Made by a program: the position numbers and the translations under genes
NCBI RefSeq assembly: GCF_009755225.1
Contig: NZ_WQKZ01000003.1
Span: forward strand, 186,001-250,000
Direction of reading: 5' to 3'
Origin: Hymenobacter ginkgonis
Lineage (GTDB): Bacteria; Bacteroidota; Bacteroidia; Cytophagales; Hymenobacteraceae
Length of the DNA: 64,000 nucleotides
Shown here: positions 25,983-34,932 of the stretch, in pieces
Layout of the letters: each line of letters starts with the position of its first letter
Position numbering within the stretch: the first letter of the stretch is position 1
The notes under the pieces: model-generated
Database searches by the model: none
Told to the model about the DNA's origin: nothing
What the model saw: only the letters and a program-made list of their open reading frames with translations

Positions 25983-27398
25983 TTAGTGCTGAAGCTCGGC
26001 AGGCGCTGCCACCGGCGCAAGTAAGTCGGCGGGAGCCACGTAGTTATCAATAAACTCGCCTTCCCAGCGGGCCACTACGGCGCTGGCCAAACAATTACCG
26101 AGTACGTTCACGGCGGTGCGGGCCATGTCCATGAGCGCATCGATGCCCAGGATGATAAATACGGGCCAGGCTGGTAGGTTGAACGAAGGCAACGTGGCTA
26201 GCAGAATAACGAGCGAGGCGCGCGGTACGCCAGCCACTCCTTTGCTGGTGAGCATCAGCGTGAATACAAGCAGCATCTGGTCGCCGAAGGAGAGGGATAC
26301 CCCAGCGGCCTGCGCTACAAACACCGCCGCTAACGACAAGTACAGCGTGGTGCCATCAAGGTTGAAGGAGTAGCCCGTAGGCATCACAAAGGCCACAATG
26401 CGGCGTGGCACGCCAATGCTTTCCATGGCTTCCATGGCGCGCGGCAGGGCTGCCTCGCTACTCGTGGTGGCGAAGGCAATGCTCACTGGCTCGGCCACTG
26501 CCGCCACAAAGCGCCGCAGCGGAATGCGCATAATCAGGGCTACTGGCAGCAAAATCAGCAATACAAAGGCAATAAGTGCTCCGTAGAGCGTCAGTAGCAA
26601 TTGAAAAGCGTTCAGGAGCGGACCAAAACCCATTTTAGCTACCGTGTAGGCCATAGCCCCGCCCACCCCGAGTGGCGCGAAATACATCACTACATTGGTG
26701 AACTTGAACATGACCTCGGAAAGACTTTCGCAAAAGTCGAGCATCACCCGGCGCTGGCGTTCTGGGGTGAGCGCCAGACCAATAGCGAAGATGATGGCGA
26801 AGATGACGACTTGCAGCACTTGTCCTTCGGCCACTGACTTGGCAATGTTTTCGGGGAAAATGTGCAGGATGATGTCGGCCGCGGTTTGTGGTGCTGCCGC
26901 CGCGATAGCGTCGGCTTTGTCGGTGGAGACTACGTGCTCGATACCTACGCCAGCCTTGGTGAAGTTGATGGCCGCCAGCCCAATGAAGAGCGCAAACGTG
27001 GTTACCACCTCAAAATAAATCAGCGCTTTGAGGCCCATGCGGCCTACTTGCTTGAGGTTGGCGTGGCCGGCGATGCCCACCACCAGGGTAGCGAATACCA
27101 GCGGCGCAATAATAGTTTTTACCAAGCGTAAGAAGGCGTCACTCAGTACTTTAAGGTTCATGGCAGCGGTGGGCGCGTCGTGGCCCAGCTCGATGCCAAC
27201 TAGCATGCTCAGCACTATCCAGAGCGTGAGCGAACGGCGCGGGGCCAGCGTGGCTGCCAGGGCCGCCAGGGTCAACCAGCGAGCCGCCAGTGGGAGGGCC
27301 GCCGGCAGGGCTGCATCGGGGCGGGCGCCCAAAAAGGTGAGGACCACCGCCACAATTGCTAGCAAAATGGTGAGCCAAAAGAGACGAGAAAACTTCAT
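25983..27398 (-). CDS. Dicarboxylate/amino acid:cation symporter (DAACS)
   Basis: 471 residues with eight membrane helices and the two re-entrant loops of the glutamate transporter family. Visible motifs are the serine-rich hairpin 1 region AFATTSSEAALPRAMEAME, the NMDGT-like SFNLDGTTLYLSLAAVFVAQ, and the hairpin 2/TM8 region LTSKGVAGVPRASLVILL and ALMDMARTAVNVLGNCL. It couples cation entry to uptake of glutamate, aspartate or C4-dicarboxylates. Relative to related GltP/DctA the length is ordinary. Transcribed alone, divergent from the dipeptide epimerase gene. Confidence 0.93.
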   Translation of the reverse strand: MKFSRLFWLTILLAIVAVVLTFLGARPDAALPAALPLAARWLTLAALAATLAPRRSLTLWIVLSMLVGIELGHDAPTAAMNLKVLSDAFLRLVKTIIAPLVFATLVVGIAGHANLKQVGRMGLKALIYFEVVTTFALFIGLAAINFTKAGVGIEHVVSTDKADAIAAAAPQTAADIILHIFPENIAKSVAEGQVLQVVIFAIIFAIGLALTPERQRRVMLDFCESLSEVMFKFTNVVMYFAPLGVGGAMAYTVAKMGFGPLLNAFQLLLTLYGALIAFVLLILLPVALIMRIPLRRFVAAVAEPVSIAFATTSSEAALPRAMEAMESIGVPRRIVAFVMPTGYSFNLDGTTLYLSLAAVFVAQAAGVSLSFGDQMLLVFTLMLTSKGVAGVPRASLVILLATLPSFNLPAWPVFIILGIDALMDMARTAVNVLGNCLASAVVARWEGEFIDNYVAPADLLAPVAAPAELQH

Positions 27399-27616
27399 GC
27401 ACGCAAGAAAATAAAACCGAAATCGGACATCAAAGTACGGCAGGCCGAACCGAAACCCGACGGTTGGCGCCTACTGGGCTACCCTGGCCTTGCGAGCACA
27501 GGCGCGTGTTGGCGCTGGCGGCGGGGGTAGGAGAAGGGGGTAGGCGGCTGTAAAAGCCAGTTTTTTTGCTCACCTTCGGCTTAGCGGCGGCATTAGTGCG
27601 GCAGCTACGTGCCTGT

Positions 27617-28636
27617 ATGCCTATTTCCTGGACGCTCACTGCCCATACCTTACCGCTGCGCTACGTATGGAAAATTGCGCGCAATGCTTCGGATGCTAAA
27701 ACCAACTTGGTGGTGCATGTTAGCCAGGGCGGGGCCAGCGGCCGTGGCGAAGCCGCTCCCAACGTGCGCTATGGCGAGTCGCCGGCCCTGCTGCAAGCCC
27801 AATTCGACGACTTGCTGCACCACGGCCTGCCCGCCGCCGATACCCTAGCTAGCCTCACCGAATTGCTGGCTGCCCAGCCGGTGGCTCACGCCCTGCGCTT
27901 TGCCCTCGAAGCCGCCCTAACGCACTACCTAGCCACCCGCGCCCAGCAGCCGGTGTGGCAGTGGCTGGGCGTGCCCGCGCCTGCGCCGCAGGTGGCCACC
28001 GCGTTTTCGTTGCCCATTATGGAGCCGGGCGAGGTGGCTGGGTTCTTTCGGGCGCAGCAGGCTGGGCGGTTTAGTTTATTGAAAGTCAAGGTGAACCAGG
28101 AAGCCGGGCTCGACTTGCTCCGGGCGGTGGCCCAGGCCAGCCCCGGCCAGCCGCTGCTGGTAGATGGCAACGAAACCTGGCCCGATGCCGACGGCGTGCT
28201 CCGCTTTCTGGAAGCCACCGCTGCCGTGCCGGGCTTGCAGTTGCGCTACCTCGAGCAGCCCCTGCCCGCCGCCCGCGCCGCCGACTACCGCTACTTGCAT
28301 ACCCGCGTGCAAGTGCCGCTCATGGCCGACGAATCGGTGACGGATGAAGCCGATTTTGAGGCAATCGCCCAGCAATTTCACGGCGTAAACGTGAAGCTGA
28401 TGAAGGCTGGTGGCTACCAGCGCGGCATCGAGCTGCTGCGCCGCACCCGCGCCCACGGCCTGCTCCCGATGCTGGGTTGCATGGTCGAAACCACGCTCGG
28501 CATCTGGTCGGCGCTGCAAGTGAGCGCCTTGGCCGACATCCACGACCTCGATGGCAGCCTAATTATCCGCGATGAGCCGTTTGGTTTGGTGAATGAAGCC
28601 GATGGCAAACTCACCGCACTTACAGCTCATCCGTAA
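27617..28636 (+). CDS. Dipeptide epimerase (enolase superfamily)
   Basis: 339 residues. Enolase-superfamily ligands and bases are visible: KVK in LLKVKVNQE, the metal ligands Asp in LLVDGNETW, Glu in RYLEQPL and Asp in LMADESV, and the second base Lys in VNVKLMKAGG. The DxDG motif in IHDLDGSLII is characteristic of L-Ala-D/L-Glu epimerases, where the two aspartates bind the dipeptide amino group. The likely role is murein peptide recycling. The o-succinylbenzoate synthase MenC is a relative, but the DxDG motif favours the epimerase. The ATG at 27617 (MPISWTLTAHTLPL) matches family starts. Confidence 0.88.
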   Translation: MPISWTLTAHTLPLRYVWKIARNASDAKTNLVVHVSQGGASGRGEAAPNVRYGESPALLQAQFDDLLHHGLPAADTLASLTELLAAQPVAHALRFALEAALTHYLATRAQQPVWQWLGVPAPAPQVATAFSLPIMEPGEVAGFFRAQQAGRFSLLKVKVNQEAGLDLLRAVAQASPGQPLLVDGNETWPDADGVLRFLEATAAVPGLQLRYLEQPLPAARAADYRYLHTRVQVPLMADESVTDEADFEAIAQQFHGVNVKLMKAGGYQRGIELLRRTRAHGLLPMLGCMVETTLGIWSALQVSALADIHDLDGSLIIRDEPFGLVNEADGKLTALTAHP

Positions 28637-28663
28637 GCTGCCGGCTACGTAATCAGGCACTAA

Positions 28664-28697
28664 AAAGCCCTTGGTGCCGCGCGGCACTAAGGGCTTT
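28664..28697 (+). terminator. Hairpin terminator
   Basis: AAAGCCCTTGGTGCCGC is followed at once by its complement with a single mismatch, 27 bases after the epimerase stop and before the convergent next gene. Confidence 0.8.
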
Positions 28698-28723
28698 GAT
28701 TCTCAGTGGGGGTAGGGCGGCGC

Positions 28724-29329
28724 CTACTTCGCCGTTTTCAATTGGGCGTCCAGCTCTTGCAATTGCTTGTCTACGGCCTCCGTATTTGGCGGGTTGGTGT
28801 GCGTCTGGGTAAGCAAGGCTACCTTGCGGTTGAGTAGCTCAATCTTGCGCATCAGCAGTTGCTCGCGCTCGTTAGGCTCGTTGGTGAGCACCGGCGCGGC
28901 GGCGCTGCCCACGTGCACATACGAGTCGAACTTGGCATCGGCGGGCACGCTGTTGTCGCCGCGGGCGGCGGCCGCGCTGGCCGGCGAGCCAAACACGATG
29001 CCCCCTTCGGCATTCACGTAGTCGCCCTCGCGCAGGCTCGTGATTTTGCCGCCGGGCAGCTCAATAATGCCGCTGCGCACATTAATCTTGGTGCCGTTGG
29101 GCAAGCGCACGTTCTGGTCGAGGGGGGTAGTCTCGTTGCCCAGGCGCTGCACCACGCTTCCGTTGCGGAACAGAAATTGCGTGTTGCGGTTGGGGCGCAC
29201 ATCTTGCACCACACTTTGGGTTTGGGCCTGCGCCTTTTGCTTTTTCTTGCTTTGGGCTGCGCTTTGGTGGGGCAGCAGCGTGCAGCCCAGGCCAAGCAGG
29301 GCTACCGTAAAGAGGTGAATACTACGCAT
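28724..29329 (-). CDS. Secreted protein with DUF6799-like domain
   Basis: 201 residues. A signal peptide (MRSIHLFTVALLGLGCTLLP) and a Lys/Gln-rich stretch precede a short beta domain (TQFLFRNGSVVQRLGNETTP, VRLPNGTKINVRSGIIELPG, LREGDYVNAEGGIVFG) of the DUF6799 type seen in Hymenobacter-like proteins. The C-terminal 45 residues (REQLLMRKIELLNRKVALLT) form a coiled coil. Function unknown; probably periplasmic. Its promoter region is divergent from marR. Confidence 0.68.
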   Translation of the reverse strand: MRSIHLFTVALLGLGCTLLPHQSAAQSKKKQKAQAQTQSVVQDVRPNRNTQFLFRNGSVVQRLGNETTPLDQNVRLPNGTKINVRSGIIELPGGKITSLREGDYVNAEGGIVFGSPASAAAARGDNSVPADAKFDSYVHVGSAAAPVLTNEPNEREQLLMRKIELLNRKVALLTQTHTNPPNTEAVDKQLQELDAQLKTAK

Positions 29330-29428
29330 GGTGTGAAAGTAAGGGAAGGGCAGAGTGGCTAAGCTGAACCATTGAAATAACGGCTGTCGCTCGTACGTTG
29401 AAAAAATAAATAAGGCGAGAAATTAAAA

Positions 29429-29444
29429 TAATGTTGCAACATTA
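29429..29444. promoter_or_regulatory. 16-bp perfect palindrome TAATGTTGCAACATTA, MarR operator candidate
   Basis: A perfect dyad overlapping the -33 TTG (29434-29436) of the marR promoter. Size and symmetry match MarR-type operators. Binding here would block polymerase and autoregulate marR, and perhaps the downstream yceI by read-through. Confidence 0.7.
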
Positions 29445-29457
29445 AATGTATGTACAC

Positions 29458-29465
29458 TAAATTTG
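29458..29465 (+). promoter_or_regulatory. marR -7 promoter box TAAATTTG
   Basis: An exact TAnnTTTG match, 21 bases downstream of the -33 TTG inside the palindrome, and 21 bases before the GTG start. Confidence 0.7.
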
Positions 29466-29486
29466 TAGTCGTAATTAAAGAATCCA

Positions 29487-29942
29487 GTGCGCCTCGAAGA
29501 CGAAATTAAGCAACCTACTTTTCAGAGCGACGCTCAGAAGGCCTACCTCAACGTGGTCTACACGGCGGGCTGGCTATCGCTGCGCCAAGCTACTGCTTTC
29601 AAGCCCTACGGCCTTACGCTGCCGCAATTTAATGTGCTGCGCATCTTGCGCGGCCAGCACCCCAAGCCCGCCACGGTAGCGCTGCTCATCGAGCGTATGC
29701 TCGATAAAACCAGCAATGCCTCGCGCATTGTGGATAAGCTGGAAGAGAAAAAGCTCGTAACCCGCACCATTTGCCCCGCCAATCGCCGGGCCGTTGATAT
29801 CTGCATCACCGAAAGCGGCTTGCGCCTGCTCCGCCAGATGGAGGATGACAATGTGGTGGGGCCCGTTGGCCACGGAACCGATAAGCTCAGCGAAGCGGAG
29901 CTACGCCAGCTCAACCAGCTGCTTGATAAAATGCGGGGGTAG
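29487..29942 (+). CDS. MarR family transcriptional regulator
   Basis: 151 residues starting at a GTG. The start MRLEDEIKQPTF matches the conserved opening of Bacteroidota MarR proteins that sit beside yceI. The winged helix is visible in LTLPQFNVLRILRGQHPKPA, LIERMLDKTSNASRIVDKLE, and the wing VTRTICPANRRAVDICITES. It should bind the palindrome at 29429-29444 as a dimer; the inducer is unknown. The stop codon is embedded in a GGGGGTAGGG octamer. yceI follows 130 bases later in the same direction. Confidence 0.92.
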   Translation: MRLEDEIKQPTFQSDAQKAYLNVVYTAGWLSLRQATAFKPYGLTLPQFNVLRILRGQHPKPATVALLIERMLDKTSNASRIVDKLEEKKLVTRTICPANRRAVDICITESGLRLLRQMEDDNVVGPVGHGTDKLSEAELRQLNQLLDKMRG

Positions 29943-30072
29943 GGCCGCTGCTATTCCCTGGTTATGCTAGTAGTAGCTGCCGAATAGCCGGGTAATTTAT
30001 TTTGGCGCCAAAGTTGAATTGGTCGCCTACCTATCCAAAAACATACTACACTTCTTTTACCTTTTTTCACTC

Positions 30073-30711
30073 ATGAAAAAAATTTTGATGCCTGCCCTGC
30101 TTGGGGCTGCTTTGCTGGCTGCGCCGGCTGCTTTTGCCCAAAAGGCTACCACCAAAACCGCCGCTAACGCTGTAGCAGTCTACAAGTTGCAGCCGCAGCT
30201 GAGCACCCTGGGCTGGGAGGGCAAAGCCGTAACGCACGGCCACAACGGCACCATCCAATTCACGGGTGGCGACTTGCAGGTGCGCAACAACATGGTAGTT
30301 GGCGGCACGGCTACGGTGGACATGAAGACCATCAAAGCTACCGACATCACCGATGCCGACAACCACGCCAAATTTGTGGGCCACATGAGCAGCGACGACT
30401 TCTTCGGCGCTGGCACGTACCCTACTTCGACCTTCAAAATTGTTAGCGTTACCCCCATCGCCGGGGCTGCCGCCAATGCCAACAACGCCAACATCGCCGG
30501 TGATATGACCATCAAGGGCGTAACGCAGCGCGTAACCTTCCCCGCCAAAGTGGGCGTGAAAAACGGCGTAGCTGCTGCCACCGGCAAGCTAACCATCGAC
30601 CGCACCAAGTTTGGCCTAAAATACGGCTCGAAGTCGTTCTTCGAAAGCATTGGCGACAAGGCTATCTACGACGAGTTCACGCTGGACTTCAACGTCATCG
30701 CCAAGCAATAA
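30073..30711 (+). CDS. YceI family periplasmic protein
   Basis: 212 residues. A signal peptide (MKKILMPALLGAALLAAPAAFAQ) precedes the YceI lipocalin-like fold: YKLQPQLSTLGWEGKAVTHG, GTIQFTGGDLQVRNNMVVGG, HMSSDDFFGAGTYPTSTFKI, and FGLKYGSKSFFESIGDKAIY. These bind isoprenoid-type lipids in relatives. Paired with marR upstream, it is a usual target of that regulator. The start at 30073 gives the full signal. A TTTGGCGCCAAA dyad lies at 30001-30012, and a terminator at 30731-30767. Confidence 0.93.
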   Translation: MKKILMPALLGAALLAAPAAFAQKATTKTAANAVAVYKLQPQLSTLGWEGKAVTHGHNGTIQFTGGDLQVRNNMVVGGTATVDMKTIKATDITDADNHAKFVGHMSSDDFFGAGTYPTSTFKIVSVTPIAGAAANANNANIAGDMTIKGVTQRVTFPAKVGVKNGVAAATGKLTIDRTKFGLKYGSKSFFESIGDKAIYDEFTLDFNVIAKQ

Positions 30712-30730
30712 TCAGCGCCGCGAGCTACGA

Positions 30731-30767
30731 AAAAAGGCTGCTTCCCAACCGGGAAGCAGCCTTTTTT
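30731..30767 (+). terminator. Terminator after yceI
   Basis: AAAAAAGGCTGCTTCCC pairs with GGGAAGCAGCCTTTTTT over a short AACC loop. Confidence 0.92.
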
Positions 30768-30791
30768 GTTGTTTAAGCCGCCAAGCACCGG

Positions 30792-31502
30792 CTAGTCGAG
30801 GATGTTGAGGCCGTAGAGGAACTTCTCGTTGGGGCGCAGCTGCGGATTGATGACAGCCAGCAGCTTGCCCGCTTTTTGCGCGCGCTGCACCGTCACGAAC
30901 AGGCGCACCAGCTGCTGCGAGCGGCCCGCCACGGGCGCGCTCGTCAAGGCGTAGCCTTGCAGATAATACTGCGTAACAGGGCCGGTCTTCTTTTCCAGCT
31001 CGGCCAGCGAGGTGGGCAGGTTGGCGCGCACATCGGGGGGTAGGGTGGCGGGGTTAAAGCTGTTGACCACGCCATTGTAGTCGCGGTCTTTGAAGTGCGT
31101 CATCAGCCGGTCGAGGTCGGTAGCGGCTTGGGTAGCCAGGGCCAGCTCGGGCGCCTTAAAAGTGTAAGAATGCTCGGTGAGCGAGTCTTGCAGCGTCACC
31201 TTCACGTAGTTATAGGCTTGGCGCTCGGCCGGGGCCAGGCTGCTGTAGGTGAGGTAGGCGCAGTTGGAGGCCGGCAGGCGCAAATCAGAAAATTCCTTAC
31301 TGAGCTTGGTGTTGAACACCTTTACCTCCAAGTACTTGCCCTGGGGCTCGGCGGCATTGGTCGAGAGGTGGCTGCCTTTGCTATAGCTCACCTTATCGCC
31401 ATAGAACTGCGCTACCGCATCGAGGCCTTGCTTTTCGGTGGGAGAGGTGCAGCCGGCTAGCAAGCCCAGTAGCAGCGATAAATAGAGGCTAGGTATTTTC
31501 AT
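30792..31502 (-). CDS. Hypothetical lipoprotein
   Basis: 236 residues. The lipobox ends the signal MKIPSLYLSLLLGLLAGC. The mature part is an alpha/beta domain (VAQFYGDKVSYSKGSHLSTN, YNYVKVTLQDSLTEHSYTFK, TGPVTQYYLQGYALTSAPVA, SQQLVRLFVTVQRAQKAGKL). Not recognised. A longer in-frame start lacks signal character, so 31502 is used. A terminator for the next gene upstream lies at 31575-31605, so this gene probably has its own promoter. Confidence 0.75.
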   Translation of the reverse strand: MKIPSLYLSLLLGLLAGCTSPTEKQGLDAVAQFYGDKVSYSKGSHLSTNAAEPQGKYLEVKVFNTKLSKEFSDLRLPASNCAYLTYSSLAPAERQAYNYVKVTLQDSLTEHSYTFKAPELALATQAATDLDRLMTHFKDRDYNGVVNSFNPATLPPDVRANLPTSLAELEKKTGPVTQYYLQGYALTSAPVAGRSQQLVRLFVTVQRAQKAGKLLAVINPQLRPNEKFLYGLNILD

Positions 31503-31574
31503 GAGAAGAATTTTGCGCAAAATAACGGCCCTCGCGCCCAAGCGGGGGGTAGCACCCTTAGCAGCTGCCCAAGC

Positions 31575-31605
31575 AAAAAAGCCCCGCAATTCGCGAGGCT
31601 TTTTT
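31575..31605 (-). terminator. Terminator after the 31629-32336 gene
   Basis: AAAAAAGCCCCGC and GCGAGGCTTTTTT form a stem with one bulged or mismatched pair and a short AATTC loop. Confidence 0.75.
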
Positions 31606-31628
31606 GAGTAAGAAACGCACTGAAAATA

Positions 31629-32336
31629 CTAGTTGGTAGTCGGCGCGGGGCTGGTGGCCGGTGCCGCGGGCGCCGGCGTGGCGGGGGTATTGGCCGCTAC
31701 CGAGCGCAGTTCGAGCCGGAGCGGGGCCACGGTGGCTTCGCGCAGGCAGAGCAGGCCGTACACCGTTTCGCCGGGGTGGATGATGCGGTTAGTGAGGTCG
31801 TACTGCTCTAGTTCGCGGCGGAAGTTGTTGTTGGCCAGCGAGGCGCCGAGCATGTTGCCGCCGGCAATGAAAGGACCAACGTAGAAGGTGCTGCCTTCCG
31901 AACTGGTGACGTACCCGTTTGTGGTAGTCGTTTTGGTGAAAGTAGGATTGAGCAGCACGTAGAGTAGATAAATGGCTACCCCCTGCTTCATGTCTTTGGC
32001 CGCAAGGCGGGCATCAACGGGCACCACGGGGCGGTCGCCATAGTACAAAACGGCGTCCCGCGAAAAGTTGATTTCGGCGCCGGTTGTATTCTTGACCTGC
32101 ACGGCCACTACGTGGTAGCCTTTCTTCTGCTCTTTCTTCGCGTATTTCTTGTTGCGGCCCTGTAAACGCAAGGCATCGAACTGGTAATTGAACTGCAACG
32201 GCGCGCCAACCGGCGACGCTTGGTAGCTGGCAATACGGTCGGGGCGAATGGCCGTGTAAGACCCCGCGCATCCGCTGCCCAGCAGCGTGCAGCTCGTTAA
32301 AAAGGTTGCTAATGAGCGAGTAAAGCGTTGTTTCAT
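31629..32336 (-). CDS. Hypothetical lipoprotein
   Basis: 235 residues. The signal ends in a plausible lipobox (TSCTLLGSGC). The mature domain contains YQASPVGAPLQFNYQFDALR, KKYAKKEQKKGYHVVAVQVK, INFSRDAVLYYGDRPVVPVD, and FIAGGNMLGASLANNNFRRE, then a Pro/Ala tail. A short hydrophobic segment (GVAIYLLYVLLNP) may touch the membrane. Not recognised. Single gene with its own terminator. Confidence 0.75.
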   Translation of the reverse strand: MKQRFTRSLATFLTSCTLLGSGCAGSYTAIRPDRIASYQASPVGAPLQFNYQFDALRLQGRNKKYAKKEQKKGYHVVAVQVKNTTGAEINFSRDAVLYYGDRPVVPVDARLAAKDMKQGVAIYLLYVLLNPTFTKTTTTNGYVTSSEGSTFYVGPFIAGGNMLGASLANNNFRRELEQYDLTNRIIHPGETVYGLLCLREATVAPLRLELRSVAANTPATPAPAAPATSPAPTTN

Positions 32337-32386
32337 GGGTAAAATAAGGGGTAGGGAAAAATATAGCTTTCAAATATAAAGAACAA

Positions 32387-32418
32387 AAAAAGCCAGGCCG
32401 TGTGCGGGCCTGGCTTTT
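32387..32418 (-). terminator. Terminator after lpdA
   Basis: AAAGCCAGGCC pairs with GGCCTGGCTTT and is flanked by A/T runs, 20 bases beyond the lpdA stop. Confidence 0.88.
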
Positions 32419-32437
32419 CAAGGAAAATTACAAAACT

Positions 32438-33832
32438 TTAGAGGTGGATTACCTCATCGTAGGCGGCAGCCGTGGCTTCCATAATAGCTTCGCTCATGGT
32501 GGGGTGCGGGTGCACCGATTTGATGATTTCGTGGCCAGTAGTTTCGAGCTTGCGCGCTACCACTACCTCGGCAATCATCTCGGTCACGTTGGCACCAATC
32601 ATGTGGGCGCCGAGCCACTCGCCGTATTTGGCGTCGAAGATGACTTTCACGAAGCCGTCCTTTACGCCGGCCGCCGCAGCTTTGCCCGACGCCGAGAAGG
32701 GGAATTTACCTACCCGAACGTCGTAGCCTTTGGCCTTGGCCTCCGCTTCGGTGAAGCCTACCGAGGCGATTTCGGGTTGGGCGTAGGTGCAACCGGGGAT
32801 GTTGGTGTAGTTGAGAGGCTCGGGGTTGTGGCCCGTGATTTTCTCGACGCAGATAATGCCTTCGGCCGACGCTACGTGCGCCAGCGCCGGGCCCGGAATA
32901 ATGTCGCCGATGGCGTAGATGCCGGGCACATTGGTCTGGTAGAAATCATCGACGATGACGCGGCCTTTCTCTACCTTGATTTTCAGCTCTTCGAGGCCGA
33001 TATTTTCGAGGTTGGTTTGCACGCCTACGGCGCTCAGCACCACGTCGCAGGCAATTTGCTGCTCGCCCTTGGCCGTCTTGATGAACACGTTGCAGCCGGC
33101 GCCGGCCGTATCTACCTTGGTTACTTCGGCGCTGGTGAGGATGTTGATGCCCATCTTTTTATAGGACTTCTCCATCTGGCGCGAAATCTCCTCGTCCTCT
33201 ACCGGCACAATGCGCGGCAGGTACTCCACGATGGTAACCTCGGTGCCGAGCGAGCGGTAGAAGTAGGCAAACTCGACGCCGATGGCGCCCGAGCCCACCA
33301 CTACCAGGCGCTTGGGCAGGCTGTCGGGGGTCATGGCCTTGCGGTAGCCGATGATTTTCTTGTCGTCGATGGGCAGGTTGGGTAGCTGGCGGGCGCGGGC
33401 ACCGGTAGCCAGGATAATGCTCTTCGCCTCCACGGTTTCCTTGGTGCCGTCGGCCTTGGTTACTTCTACTTTGCCGGGAGCCAGGAGCTTACCGGTGCCG
33501 TTCACCACCTCAATTTTGTTTTTCTTAAACAAGAAGTTGATGCCCTTGCTCATGCCATCGGCGACGCCCCGGCTGCGCTTAATCACGGCTCCGAAGTCGA
33601 AGCCAGCCTCCTTCACCGTCAGGCCGTAGTCCTGGGCGTGCTGGAGATATTCGTATACCTGCGCCGTTTTGAGCAGGGCCTTGGTTGGAATACAACCCCA
33701 GTTGAGGCAGATGCCGCCGAGCGACTCGCGCTCTACCACGCCCACCTTCAGCCCGAGCTGCGCGGCGCGGATGGCCGCTACGTACCCACCGGGGCCGGAG
33801 CCAATTACTACCAGGTCAAATTGCAATGCCAT
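32438..33832 (-). CDS. lpdA: Dihydrolipoyl dehydrogenase (E3)
   Basis: 464 residues. The FAD-binding GSGPGGYVAAIRAAQLG opens the protein, the redox disulphide is Cys42/Cys47 in GGICLNWGCIPTKALL, the NAD loop is VVVGSGAIGVEFAYFYRSLG, and the active His-Glu dyad lies in SVHPHPTMSEAI. E3 reoxidises dihydrolipoamide for pyruvate and 2-oxoglutarate dehydrogenases and glycine cleavage. No E1 or E2 gene adjoins it, so it likely serves several complexes. A TATCTTTG -7 box lies at 33893-33900 (minus strand). Confidence 0.97.
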   Translation of the reverse strand: MALQFDLVVIGSGPGGYVAAIRAAQLGLKVGVVERESLGGICLNWGCIPTKALLKTAQVYEYLQHAQDYGLTVKEAGFDFGAVIKRSRGVADGMSKGINFLFKKNKIEVVNGTGKLLAPGKVEVTKADGTKETVEAKSIILATGARARQLPNLPIDDKKIIGYRKAMTPDSLPKRLVVVGSGAIGVEFAYFYRSLGTEVTIVEYLPRIVPVEDEEISRQMEKSYKKMGINILTSAEVTKVDTAGAGCNVFIKTAKGEQQIACDVVLSAVGVQTNLENIGLEELKIKVEKGRVIVDDFYQTNVPGIYAIGDIIPGPALAHVASAEGIICVEKITGHNPEPLNYTNIPGCTYAQPEIASVGFTEAEAKAKGYDVRVGKFPFSASGKAAAAGVKDGFVKVIFDAKYGEWLGAHMIGANVTEMIAEVVVARKLETTGHEIIKSVHPHPTMSEAIMEATAAAYDEVIHL

Positions 33833-33892
33833 GAGTTTGTTTGTGCAGAGTAAATGAGATTACTAAAAGCTCCGCGGCCAAGCCGGGGGCGG

Positions 33893-33900
33893 CAAAGATA
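33893..33900 (-). promoter_or_regulatory. lpdA -7 promoter box TATCTTTG
   Basis: A minus-strand exact TAnnTTTG match about 60 bases before the lpdA ATG, just before a CCCGTAGC hairpin at 33903-33921 (a -33 TTG is not evident). Confidence 0.45.
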
Positions 33901-34034
33901 ACCCCGTAGCGCGGCTACGGGTTCGGTAGCTTTTTTAGGCTGGACCAGTTGTTGTTGTTTACCCTTGTGGTACTTTTCCGTACAAGCCCCCAATAGCCAG
34001 CTCGCTGCTGACTCACTCCTTTTTTTTCTGCTTT

Positions 34035-34901
34035 ATGAAGCCGTTCATTACCCCATATATCCCCGTTGCTATTGCCCTGCTGGCCCTGGCCAGTTGTGCT
34101 ACTACTACCGAAACCGACCGCCCCACCACTACCGCCAAGGCCGCCCAGCCCATGAGCACGGCCCCCGCCAACACGGCCACCGACCCCACGGCCGTGCCGC
34201 TGCCCGACCCCGCCGCCACGCCGCCCGCCGATGCTACTGCTTCGGCCAACGCTACCCCCCTTGAGGGCCTCGACAACCCCTCGGCCGAAGCGGCCACTGC
34301 TACGCTCGACCCCAATGCCCTGACTACCAGTGCCGCAACTGCTGAGCGCGCCGCCGAGCGCAAAATGACCGCCGCCGATTACCGCAGCCAACTCGCCCGC
34401 GCCAACCTGACGCTCAAAATGAAGCCCAAGGATGCCCAAGCTCACTTGGAGCGTGCCAAGGCTTATTCCAACCTCAAGAGTTATAAGGAAGCCCAGCCCG
34501 ACTACGTGGTGGCCCTGCGCACCATGCGCGGCAACCCCGATGTGTATTATAACAAGGGCGTGAACGAGCTAATGCTAAAGCAGTACAAGGCTGCCTCGAA
34601 TGACTTTAGCGGCGCCGTAAAGTTCCGCCCCGACGATAAGGAGGCCTTCTTCGGCCGTGGCGTGGCCAAGATGCAGATGTACCAGTACAAGGCTGCCGTG
34701 TCGGACTTCACCCGCGCTCTGGCCGTCGATTCGCTCTACGCCGACGCCCTGGAGTATCGCGGCATCAGCTACGCTAGCTACGACCGCAAAAGCGAAGCCC
34801 GCAAAGACCTCGAAAAAGCCGCCAAACTGAATCCGGAGGCCGAAAAAAGCCTCCGCCGCTACGGCAAAGGCAGCAGCATGGTGCGCGGCGGCAATAAGTA
34901 A
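34035..34901 (+). CDS. TPR-repeat lipoprotein
   Basis: 288 residues. The signal ends in a lipobox (LALASC). A long Thr/Ala/Pro linker (about residues 27-95) is followed by a region with three to four TPR units: SQLARANLTLKMKPKDAQAH, YNKGVNELMLKQYKAASNDF, FGRGVAKMQMYQYKAAVSDF, YRGISYASYDRKSEARKDLE. It is likely a periplasmic adaptor tethered to a membrane. No neighbour gives a partner. It converges on the YfiT-like gene with hairpin G between. Confidence 0.85.
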   Translation: MKPFITPYIPVAIALLALASCATTTETDRPTTTAKAAQPMSTAPANTATDPTAVPLPDPAATPPADATASANATPLEGLDNPSAEAATATLDPNALTTSAATAERAAERKMTAADYRSQLARANLTLKMKPKDAQAHLERAKAYSNLKSYKEAQPDYVVALRTMRGNPDVYYNKGVNELMLKQYKAASNDFSGAVKFRPDDKEAFFGRGVAKMQMYQYKAAVSDFTRALAVDSLYADALEYRGISYASYDRKSEARKDLEKAAKLNPEAEKSLRRYGKGSSMVRGGNK

Positions 34902-34932
34902 GGCGGGTGCGGAAATACTAGCGAAAGCTAAC

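Noticed and set aside
27617..28636. MenC (o-succinylbenzoate synthase) for the enolase-superfamily gene
   Set aside because: The DxDG motif (HDLDGS) of dipeptide epimerases is present and the gene is 28 kb from the men genes.
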